A stretch of DNA of 64,000 nt from positions 1-64,000 of the forward strand of contig WGAI01000067.1 of the NCBI GenBank assembly GCA_015489175.1. Reading direction: 5' to 3'. This stretch comes from Caldifarciminota bacterium. Lineage in GTDB: Bacteria > Hydrothermota > Hydrothermia > B15-G9. The notes beneath the pieces are model-generated. The model was given only the letters and a program-made list of their open reading frames with translations, had not been told where the DNA came from and did no database searches. How positions within the stretch are numbered: position 1 is the first letter of the stretch; every line of letters starts with the position of its first letter. The position numbers and the translations under genes are program-made. Positions 56,017 to 64,000 of this stretch are shown piece by piece.

Positions 56017-57364
56017 CTTCTTTTTTCTTGACCTTGATTTTCAATCCTTTAACGGCTTCCACAACGACAATTGTTCCCACAGGCAGCGGTTCGTCACTGT
56101 AAGCCTGCCACAGCTCGCCGTGGACGAGGACCATGCCTCCGCGAGGCGTTACATCCTGTTTAACTACTCCCTCTTCGCCTATCAGGCCTTCCATTCCGGT
56201 GACAGGTTTTCGCCTCATGACCTGAACAGCCTTGAAAATGACGAGGAAGAAAAGCGCTGCTGTAAGCGCAACGAACAGGGCGATCGTGCTGTAAGAAACC
56301 CTGAATATCGGGTTTAAGTTTTTGTTAAACAATAAAATAGACCCCATAGTCAACGATATAAGCCCTCCTATGGCCAGCACACCATGCGATTGTATGTAAA
56401 TCTCAGCGATGAAAAGCGCGAGTGCGAAAACCATGAGTGCGACGCCTGCGTAGTTGACGGGCAGTGTCTGAAAGGCGTAAAGCGCTAAAATCATGGAAAT
56501 TCCGCCGATCACGCCCGGAAAGATAGCGCCTGGGTGCGACAGCTCGAATATCAGCCCGTAGATGCCGATCATAAAGAGGATGTATGCGATGGATGGGTTC
56601 GCCAGGACCATCAAGAGCCTTTCCCTGAACGACATCGGCATATCGATTGTGTTTGCTGATGCGGTGTGAAGCCTGACATACCGGTTTTTTGTCTTTACGA
56701 CTTTGTTGTCAACAGAATCCAAAAGCTCATAGACATCTGTGGCTATCAGGTCGATAACATTCATCTGAAGCGCTTCATCTGCGGTCAGTGTTTCCGAGCT
56801 GCGGACGGCTTTTTCAGCCCATTTGATGTTGCGGCCGCGCTCCTTCGCAATCGATTTTATGAATGCAACGGCGTCGTTCTCGATCTTTTTCATCATCACC
56901 GGATCGACCTTTGTGCTGTCCGAACCACCCTGAAACACTGGATGAGCCGCGCCAATATGTGTGCCGGGTGCCATTGCCGCTATGTTGGCCGCCATCGTGA
57001 TGAATACGCCTGCCGACGCCGCCCGCGCACCTCGTGGATAGACGAACACGGCTATCGGCACGGTTGAGTTGAGCATGGATTCGACCATGATATGGGTGCT
57101 TTCATAAAGCCCGCCCGGCGTGTCCATCTTGAATATCACCAATTGGGCGTCACTGCGCTCGGCTTCCTCTATGACTCTTTGCATGTATTCGGACACGACC
57201 GGGTTTATAACCCCGTTGATCTCGCCCACGAACACCGGACCGTCTAAATCAACTGTATCCTGAACTATAAAAAGATCAGTATCACCCTGAATCAGGAAAA
57301 AATTGGTATCACCAAAAGCGAAAAAGCTGAGTGCCAAATAAGTGATTAAATGCAAGTGCAGCAT
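56003..57364 (-). CDS. NfeD-family membrane serine protease
   Basis: FKMDTPGGLYESTHIMVESMLNSTVPIAVFVYPRGARAASAGVFITMAA; polytopic region and C-terminal OB-fold NfeD domain. Confidence 0.93.
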   Translation of the reverse strand: MLHLHLITYLALSFFAFGDTNFFLIQGDTDLFIVQDTVDLDGPVFVGEINGVINPVVSEYMQRVIEEAERSDAQLVIFKMDTPGGLYESTHIMVESMLNSTVPIAVFVYPRGARAASAGVFITMAANIAAMAPGTHIGAAHPVFQGGSDSTKVDPVMMKKIENDAVAFIKSIAKERGRNIKWAEKAVRSSETLTADEALQMNVIDLIATDVYELLDSVDNKVVKTKNRYVRLHTASANTIDMPMSFRERLLMVLANPSIAYILFMIGIYGLIFELSHPGAIFPGVIGGISMILALYAFQTLPVNYAGVALMVFALALFIAEIYIQSHGVLAIGGLISLTMGSILLFNKNLNPIFRVSYSTIALFVALTAALFFLVIFKAVQVMRRKPVTGMEGLIGEEGVVKQDVTPRGGMVLVHGELWQAYSDEPLPVGTIVVVEAVKGLKIKVKKKEDASD

Positions 57365-57365
57365 C

Positions 57366-58559
57366 TCATTTTTCTTTTTGTTTCAGGTTGAATACATATT
57401 CGGCGGCCTTCACGATCTTTTGGGCGCCCTTACGCAGGTTTTCCTCAGAAGTTGCATAGGAGATTCTTATATAACCCTCGCCGTAAAGCCCGAACGCCGA
57501 TCCCGGCAGAACGGACACGCCATATCTGTCGAGGAGGATGTCGGTGAATTCGTAAGATGAAATTCCAAGCTTTTTGATGTTGGGAAACAGGTAAAATGCT
57601 CCTCTTGGCTGCTTGACGGTTATGTGCTTGGATTCTTCAAGTATTGAGATAAGCAAATCTCTGCGTTGCCTAAATTTTTCCACCATCCACCTCACAGGCT
57701 CCTGATCGCCCTTGAGAGCGGCTATGCCTGCCATCTGGACGAAAGGCGCAACGCAGGACACCGTTTCAGTTTGGAGTTTGATGATCTTGGGAATAATCTC
57801 GTCGGGAACGATGCCGTATCCAAGACGCCATCCGGTCATGGCATACGCCTTTGAAAAGCCATCGACGACGACGGTCCTTTCCTTCATCTTCGGGAGCGTG
57901 GCGATCGAAACATGCTCTCCTTCATAGAGCTGTCTTGAGTAGATTTCGTCGGATATGATGACGAGGTTGTATTTCTCAGCGATTTCGGCCACAGCCTCAA
58001 AATCTTTCATTGTGAGGATCGAGCCAGTGGGGTTGTGCGGCGTGTTCAGGATAATTATCCGCGTTCTGGATGATATGATGGATTCCAATTTATCGACATC
58101 GAGCGCAAAGTCATTTTCCTCTTTGAGCTCAAGTGGAACCGGTTTGGCACCAGCGAGTTTGATCATTGAGCGATATGAAGTATAGCCCGGATCCGGATAG
58201 ATGACCTCATCGCCTTTCTGAGAGAGAACCATGATCGTGAAGAAAATCATCGGTTTGGCGCCCGGCGTAACGACGATGTTGTCGGGTGACGCGTCGATAC
58301 CTTTCCTTGTTTTCTCATCCTCTGCGATTGCCTCTCTCAATTCGAGAAGGCCCTGTGGAGGCGCGTAATGGGTCAGGTTATCGTCGAGGGCCTTCTTAGC
58401 TGCCTCTTTGATATGTTCCGGAGTGTCGAAATCAGGCTCTCCGACTTCGAGGTGTATGATCTCTCTACCGCTTCGCTCCAGTTCTTTTGCCTTTCTGAGC
58501 ATGTCAAATGACGACTTGGAGAGCCCCTTCATCCTGTCAGCTGTATGAAAATGGCTCAT
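57366..58559 (-). CDS. PLP-dependent aminotransferase class I/II
   Basis: GEPDFDTPEHIKEAAKKAL, NTPHNPTGSI, DGFSKAYAMTGWRLGY (PLP Lys). Start MSHFHTADRMKGL with SD GGAGG; the ORF track extends to 58619. Confidence 0.94.
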   Translation of the reverse strand: MSHFHTADRMKGLSKSSFDMLRKAKELERSGREIIHLEVGEPDFDTPEHIKEAAKKALDDNLTHYAPPQGLLELREAIAEDEKTRKGIDASPDNIVVTPGAKPMIFFTIMVLSQKGDEVIYPDPGYTSYRSMIKLAGAKPVPLELKEENDFALDVDKLESIISSRTRIIILNTPHNPTGSILTMKDFEAVAEIAEKYNLVIISDEIYSRQLYEGEHVSIATLPKMKERTVVVDGFSKAYAMTGWRLGYGIVPDEIIPKIIKLQTETVSCVAPFVQMAGIAALKGDQEPVRWMVEKFRQRRDLLISILEESKHITVKQPRGAFYLFPNIKKLGISSYEFTDILLDRYGVSVLPGSAFGLYGEGYIRISYATSEENLRKGAQKIVKAAEYVFNLKQKEK

Positions 58560-58584
58560 ATCGCCTCCTTGTTTTAGTTCAAAA

Positions 58585-58616
58585 CCCTTTCGGGAGGGAC
58601 AACCTCCGCAAAAGGG
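58585..58616 (-). terminator. Hairpin between the 58667 gene and the aminotransferase gene
   Basis: Minus strand CCCTTTTGCGGAGG-TTGTC-CCTCCCGAAAGGG then TTTTG. Confidence 0.55.
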
Positions 58617-58666
58617 CAATCAAATGAACACCAGATAATGCTCGGGGTAACCTTTTGAAAAACAGC

Positions 58667-61081
58667 TTATTCAAGTCTTATTTTGACTCTTGGTTTGCGT
58701 ATGATTTCACCGGTTTTCTTTGACCTGAAGCCTCTGGCTATCACATCGATGACAACCTGCCTCGTGCCGAACCCCTCCACATCCCATACTTCTACATTTT
58801 CAGCTTCCTCATCGGTAAGTGGTCTATTCATAGGAACCTCTATCTCTTCAATTCCAAGTAAGTTAAGGAATTCATCAAGCCTCTGTTTCATCTGTGGATG
58901 AGCTGACATCGCATCGATCAACGGCAAGTAATCTTTGTAGTTCAACTCCTCTTCGATGTATTTTAGTGCTTCTGTAAGATCCTCGATGCTGGCCTCCAGT
59001 GCTTCAAATTCCATTCTGAGCTCTGCAGTCTCCGGTACCTGACCTGAGGCCACATCCTTTAAGACGCGCACTTGATTTTTGATCCTGTCCCATCCCTCGG
59101 CTATGTCAAGGAATTTCTGATAAGTATGCTGAAGTGCGAGTTTTTTGCTGGGCTCCGTTTCGCTCTCAATCATGCTTCTCGCAAGTATAGCGGCTTTGAG
59201 CATCGGGTTATCTTGCAACTTCTTGAGTTTCTGAGCAATTTCTGCCAGCATAGCCCGTATATTCTCAGGTTTCCTCTCAGGTGGCCTTGTAATTTCCTCA
59301 GGTTGGGGCGGTATCTGTTCGATTTCTGGCTGCTCGATTCTCGGTTGTTCGACTTCTTGAGGCTGTGCAGGTTCCGTCGGTGAAATCTCGATTATAGGCT
59401 CATTGTTAGGTGACAATGTGGATTCTGTTTCTACAGGTTTTACAGTGCTTGGGCCGAGTTCCTCGAACATCTCAGATGCTTCAGGCGGATTGCCGGCCAA
59501 TTCTGTCTCATAAGATGGATAAGACTCTTCTTTTATAGTTCCAGGCTGAACAGGTTGTGGCGCCTGGATAGGAGCGGCTGCCGCATGGGTTGAGATGAAT
59601 TCTTTGACTTCCCGCAATTGGGTTCTTAGCTCCCCATTAAGCCTTGCAATTGCGTCCTCGGTGCTTTCTTTCACATCGTTTGTAGAACTATCGATCTGCA
59701 CAGAAAGGGCCTGAACCAGTGTAAGCAGCCTGTTTATATTTTCTGACAATTTGGAGAATTGCGTGTCGAGTTGGGGCGAAACAGAGCTTTCAGTCGGCTT
59801 GTTGCTCAGCTCCTGAATAGTGCCCTTCAGGTCGTCGATAATGACATCAAAGTCCCTAATTTTTCTGTTTATCTTCGATACGCGGCTGTATGTGAGATAC
59901 AGGAAGATGAGGATGGCGAGTAGGGCTATGATGAAGATGATAAGCAACGGTGTGCTGATGCCGCCACCTCCACCGCCACCCGAAGGAGTCCCTTCATCTA
60001 TGGTGATAACTTCAGGTGATTCTTCACCGCCACCTCCACCGGTTTCGGTTGGAGTGGCCTCCATACCGCCTTCTGGAGGGGCAGCAGCTTCGCCGGTGGG
60101 TTGCGTTGTGTAGCCGAGTCCAGAGACCGGAGATACCTGAACGACGGACTGCATGCTCTTGCCGCCATTAAAGTAGAGGTAAACACCGACTACCTCTGAC
60201 CCTATCATGTTTTTGATGTCATCGGTGGTGGCGAAGGACAGGCCGATACTGTCAACGCCGTTGATCTCTTTGGGCAGCGGATCGATTACGGAGTAGGCGC
60301 CTTCGTATCCAATTATCTCTATGGAATCGAGTGTAACCTTCTGGTTGCTTTGCAAAACCAGATAGACCATTTCAGATGTAACTGTGAGTCTGAGCGGTTT
60401 TATCAGCGATGTATCAATTCCAGTGCCCATTCCGCCTGGTGTTTCAACTCCTCCTGCCCCCTCAGCAGGTGAAACAACGGCTCCACCGCCGCCTCCTGTC
60501 ATGAGAGCAGCAAAGTCCGGGTCGGAAAACGCTTTCCTCAACGACCGTTTTACAGTTTGCGGTTTGACTTTGCTATCAGGTATTACGAAAAATGATTTAG
60601 CTGCAATGTAATAAGGGTCTTTGTCAGTCATTTTTTTGTAATTGACTATCACTATTGTCCCATCGCTATATGGAATTTCGTTTTTCTTTTGGGGAAAGTT
60701 CAAGGCAAGGAGGGTAATGATTTTCTTGGTTGTTTTGTCAAGACCCCTGTATTTTGTTTTATGTTTTGCCTTTGTGTTTAAAAGATTCTCAAAAGAGTTT
60801 ACCGTTATTTTCTGGCCATCCGGAACAGTTATGCCCTCAGATGACAGAAGTGCAACCCAGAAGTTATGGTTTTTGGATAGCCAGTTCTGTTTCTCTGGAT
60901 CGAAGAGTCTTGCGCGTGGAGTATTGGAGGGGTTTTCCGACACAATCTTCATCGCTTTCCCAATGCGAACCCAGAAGACTGCTGAATCGCTTCTCACAAT
61001 GAAGGCTTTGTTTATGTCGTAAACTACAAAATAATTTGTAGCATTTACCAAACTTAAGAATATTAAGGTCACCCCGAGCAT
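58667..61081 (-). CDS. Large single-TM protein with Gly/Pro linkers and C-terminal coiled coil, unknown function
   Basis: 804 aa: signal sequence, extracytoplasmic region, GGGGG linkers, TM TPLLIIFIIALLAILIFLYLTYS, coiled coil, P/E-rich linker, helical C-terminal domain. Confidence 0.8.
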   Translation of the reverse strand: MLGVTLIFLSLVNATNYFVVYDINKAFIVRSDSAVFWVRIGKAMKIVSENPSNTPRARLFDPEKQNWLSKNHNFWVALLSSEGITVPDGQKITVNSFENLLNTKAKHKTKYRGLDKTTKKIITLLALNFPQKKNEIPYSDGTIVIVNYKKMTDKDPYYIAAKSFFVIPDSKVKPQTVKRSLRKAFSDPDFAALMTGGGGGAVVSPAEGAGGVETPGGMGTGIDTSLIKPLRLTVTSEMVYLVLQSNQKVTLDSIEIIGYEGAYSVIDPLPKEINGVDSIGLSFATTDDIKNMIGSEVVGVYLYFNGGKSMQSVVQVSPVSGLGYTTQPTGEAAAPPEGGMEATPTETGGGGGEESPEVITIDEGTPSGGGGGGGISTPLLIIFIIALLAILIFLYLTYSRVSKINRKIRDFDVIIDDLKGTIQELSNKPTESSVSPQLDTQFSKLSENINRLLTLVQALSVQIDSSTNDVKESTEDAIARLNGELRTQLREVKEFISTHAAAAPIQAPQPVQPGTIKEESYPSYETELAGNPPEASEMFEELGPSTVKPVETESTLSPNNEPIIEISPTEPAQPQEVEQPRIEQPEIEQIPPQPEEITRPPERKPENIRAMLAEIAQKLKKLQDNPMLKAAILARSMIESETEPSKKLALQHTYQKFLDIAEGWDRIKNQVRVLKDVASGQVPETAELRMEFEALEASIEDLTEALKYIEEELNYKDYLPLIDAMSAHPQMKQRLDEFLNLLGIEEIEVPMNRPLTDEEAENVEVWDVEGFGTRQVVIDVIARGFRSKKTGEIIRKPRVKIRLE

Positions 61082-61209
61082 GAAAGGCCTCCTTTTTGTT
61101 GCTTTATTTTAATGTTTTTTTCTCTGACACTGCAAGGCTTGGAAATCATTATAGGCTATTTGGATATGTTCAGTATTGAGCATGGGCACCTTTAAAACGG
61201 AACTGGATA

Positions 61210-62547
61210 TTATCTGAGCCAAATGACTTGTGCCAGATACTTTCTGCCTTCTAATTTTCTGTCGCCGTAAACGGCAGCTGTAACCCCCGTTGCGTTCTCA
61301 ACACCTAACTTGAAATGGAGGTTGTAGGGAAGTCCCAAAGCCACATAGCCGTTTGCGATGTAGTAAGGTTCTCTTAAATGTTCTTCATCGGTTTTTGTAG
61401 GGCCTATGTAACCACCGTCTATCTCCAGACTTAAAAGCTTATATCGCAAAACAGAGTGGAGTTTGGCAGAATATTCTGGCACGAAGAAAACGCCCTCATC
61501 AAATACTGTGTAATATGCCGATGCCGAAATTTCTATGTGTTTCATCTTCCAATTCAGCGTCAGGGTGGGACAGAAAAGCCGATAGCCACCTGCGGAATAA
61601 AGATATGGCACATCATTACCTTTTCGGAAAATTCTGCCTTCGCCATGCTCGTAAACGCCGGATAACCTGATGGAGGCCTCCTTTATAGGTTTCATCTCAA
61701 TTACAGCTTCCCCTTTCATCGCAAATTCAGAATCTGAAATCGAATCAAGTTCTGTGGCCATGAAGTCAAAGAATGGAATTGATGGGATGCCCGCGCGATA
61801 GCCCCACTTGACCTTAACGAACAGGTTCCTTGTGCCGTAGTATTGCATTTCTATTGTTGGTAATATGTTATGTTTTTTGTAAGGCTTGGTAAGTGTAAAA
61901 CCAGGAGCCAGCAAAAGGCCGCCCGGCAAGATCCATCTGAGGTTGTAATTGGCCTTGAAATCTGAATTTGAATGATGGAAAGAATACTCGAACTTACTGG
62001 AGAAGACATTTATAAGATGCCTTGTGGCTGGGAGTATCAATTTTGCTGATACGGACGATTTCGGGTATAACAATGAGTTTCGCCTGTCGCCTATCTGTAT
62101 TGCGTGGATGTCGGTGTAAAATCCGATAAACACGCTGTCGCTTCTGAATTCAAATATACCTATGTGTATGTTGCCACCGTAAGCGTATCTGTCGTTTCTA
62201 CGCCAGTAATGCAGGTCATAGCCACCTTCAACTCCGCTCGATCTCAACACAAATTTCATTTTTGAGAAAGCAGAGTCAAACTGAGAGAAGTCATAACCTC
62301 TCAGCAAATTAGCCTTTAAAAGGAAAGTCTTTGGGGTGGAAAAGTTGAACGACATCCCCCTGTCTTCCCACAGGTGCAAGCCAACCATGTATTGTGAATT
62401 GTATTCGGATTTGTATTCGTAAGCCGGAAGCGGTGGAGGAATAATATGCATCAATTTCAATGGAGTTAGTGTGTCAAACGGTATTGGAGGATATTTTGGG
62501 TGGAAAAACATAGCCGTGATAAGCAGATAATATCCAATACTGCTCAT
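61210..62547 (-). CDS. Predicted outer-membrane beta-barrel protein
   Basis: N-terminal hydrophobic segment, then alternating amphipathic strands with aromatic girdles throughout. Overlaps the LptF/G gene by 4 bp. Confidence 0.65.
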   Translation of the reverse strand: MSSIGYYLLITAMFFHPKYPPIPFDTLTPLKLMHIIPPPLPAYEYKSEYNSQYMVGLHLWEDRGMSFNFSTPKTFLLKANLLRGYDFSQFDSAFSKMKFVLRSSGVEGGYDLHYWRRNDRYAYGGNIHIGIFEFRSDSVFIGFYTDIHAIQIGDRRNSLLYPKSSVSAKLILPATRHLINVFSSKFEYSFHHSNSDFKANYNLRWILPGGLLLAPGFTLTKPYKKHNILPTIEMQYYGTRNLFVKVKWGYRAGIPSIPFFDFMATELDSISDSEFAMKGEAVIEMKPIKEASIRLSGVYEHGEGRIFRKGNDVPYLYSAGGYRLFCPTLTLNWKMKHIEISASAYYTVFDEGVFFVPEYSAKLHSVLRYKLLSLEIDGGYIGPTKTDEEHLREPYYIANGYVALGLPYNLHFKLGVENATGVTAAVYGDRKLEGRKYLAQVIWLR

Positions 62548-63701
62548 GCCTTTTCCTCCTTAATGGACAAAATTGCACCGATAATGGCTGTTACAATGTT
62601 TGGGAGCCAGCTTGCGATGTAAGGGTTCATCATACCCTTTTTGGCGAAATCCTCACTTGCAATCATTATAATGTAGTAAAAAGTAAACACCAGAAATGAG
62701 ATGCCGAAAGCTGTCCCGTAGCCGCCACGTCGTGCAATTGTGGCTATCGGCACGGCTATCAGGACAAAAACAATGCCCGCAAACGCAAGTGAGATCCTTT
62801 TGTTGAACTCTACTATGAGCCTTGATTTTTTTGTCCTGAGCCAATTGGCCTCTACAGTGTCTCTCGCAGTAGCAGGGTTTATCTCGCGGATTTCCTTGAG
62901 AAGCTGTCTCGCCTTGCGTTCGCGCGGACTTCTGTATTTGCTTTTAACGCTTGCCATTTCCTCAGATATAGGAATTTTGACGATGTGGCGTGTGAATTTA
63001 ACCGTCCTGTAAAGCTGGAGATCAGGAGAAGTGGGTTCGTGTATCTCTCCGTCTATCATAATCATGATGATGGTGTCCCCCTTTGTGATTAGCCTTCCGT
63101 ATTTTGCGATTATTACACGGACTATGCCGTTTTTTAGGGGTTCGTTTAGTTTGATGCCAAACAATTCCGATGTGCGCTCATTCTTGCGCTCCACGAAAAT
63201 TCGATAATCCTTTATCTGGGTGAACCTGCCTGCCTCGATCTGAGAGATGGGCTTCTTGCGTGAGATTTCGGATAGCAGCATTCTGAGCCTGTAATTGGAC
63301 TCCGGTGATACCTCAAGGTTGAACCATGTCATGAAGATGAAAAGCAGGAACGCTGCTGCCAGAGGCGCCAGCGCTAATCGTCTCAAGCTTATGCCTAAAG
63401 ATTTGGCCGCAAGGGTCTCGAAGTCCTGAGACATCCTGCCATACACTACAAGCGAGGCAATCAAAACGCTCATGGGTACGCTCATCGTTAAGATGAATGC
63501 CAATAGGTAAATTACCAGCTTGCCGACCGTCAAAAGCGGCACATTTTTCCTTACCACAAGGTCAGCAAGCCTAATGAAATAGTCCAAAAGCATTATAAAC
63601 GACAGCACACCGATGCCACCGATGAACGGTGATATGTGCTCCTTGAGGATATATCTATCCAGAGTCGTTGGGAATTTCATCGAGCCGTTATGATTGGTCA
63701 A
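62544..63701 (-). CDS. LptF/LptG family permease
   Basis: TLDRYILKEHISPFIGGIGVLSFIMLLDYFIRLADLVVRKNVPLLTVGKLVIYLLAFILTMSVPMSVLIASL; RISLAFAGIVFVLIAVPIATIARRGGYGTAFGISFLVF. Confidence 0.93.
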   Translation of the reverse strand: MTNHNGSMKFPTTLDRYILKEHISPFIGGIGVLSFIMLLDYFIRLADLVVRKNVPLLTVGKLVIYLLAFILTMSVPMSVLIASLVVYGRMSQDFETLAAKSLGISLRRLALAPLAAAFLLFIFMTWFNLEVSPESNYRLRMLLSEISRKKPISQIEAGRFTQIKDYRIFVERKNERTSELFGIKLNEPLKNGIVRVIIAKYGRLITKGDTIIMIMIDGEIHEPTSPDLQLYRTVKFTRHIVKIPISEEMASVKSKYRSPRERKARQLLKEIREINPATARDTVEANWLRTKKSRLIVEFNKRISLAFAGIVFVLIAVPIATIARRGGYGTAFGISFLVFTFYYIIMIASEDFAKKGMMNPYIASWLPNIVTAIIGAILSIKEEKA

Positions 63702-63738
63702 ACTTCGCCTTTTGTCAATTTGCTATTATACCGAATAT

Positions 63739-63935
63739 AAAATGTTACCAAGAAAATGCTGACTTAGCGTTTGATAATGTCAATGTGAGCTGTATTAAGA
63801 GGGGAGGAAGAGATTTTGTTGTGCAGAGTATTTCATAGAAAGCTTTTAGGGAATGGTTTTTCCTTTATTTTGGCAACACTCATTTAGTTCAAGGTTTCTT
63901 TTCGGCAACATTTTAAATGAGTGATAACGACATTG
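63739..63935. mobile_element. MITE-like miniature element related to the 2.5-3.3 kb IS remnant
   Basis: Left end TAAAATGTTACCAAGAAAATGCTGAC…GTTTGAT matches the reverse complement of the IS remnant's right end. Its right end (reverse complement) CGTTATCACTCATTTAAAATGTTGCCGAAAAGAAACC aligns with 2539-2577. No coding sequence between. Confidence 0.7.
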
Positions 63936-64000
63936 TTGGCATCCTGATATCCGCTTTATAATTTAGACCGAACTCATGGATTGTAATAGGATTTGTTATT

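Overview
This 64-kb bacterial window mixes core metabolism and envelope genes. Several products have C-termini resembling type IX (Por) sorting domains, which suggests an FCB-group or related candidate-phylum genome; that taxonomy is inference only. From left to right: a C25 gingipain-like peptidase on the minus strand that runs off the left edge and is missing from the supplied ORF track; tRNA-Pro(CGG); a decayed IS-type transposase; glmS; an SLC12-like transporter; a type II restriction-modification (R-M) pair flanked by a ~153-bp direct repeat; a PhoU-like/Pit pair; an LVIVD-repeat secreted protein; rbfA-truB; lipid and polysaccharide genes; and a ~22-kb co-directional block carrying a rearranged type IV pilus (T4P) alignment module followed by an 11.3-kb giant Ig-like protein gene and a PorV-like gene. 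After that come NUDIX, M28-like, GH114-like, M6 and S9 genes, accD with an orphan MalK-type ATPase, rtcA, nfeD, an aminotransferase, a large coiled-coil membrane protein, a beta-barrel plus LptF/G pair, and a miniature element matching the ends of the decayed IS. The most interesting signals are: (1) a GspE/MshEN N-domain fused to a DnaA-like AAA+ ATPase inside the T4P operon, alongside a PilM-PilN fusion, an AMIN-PilP fusion and an AMIN-less secretin; (2) a four-domain higher-order repeat (~1.26-1.32 kb period) in the 3775-aa protein; (3) insertion of the R-M system with long target duplication; (4) three remnants of one transposon family, including a MITE-like derivative. All calls come from reading the sequence by eye; no searches were run.
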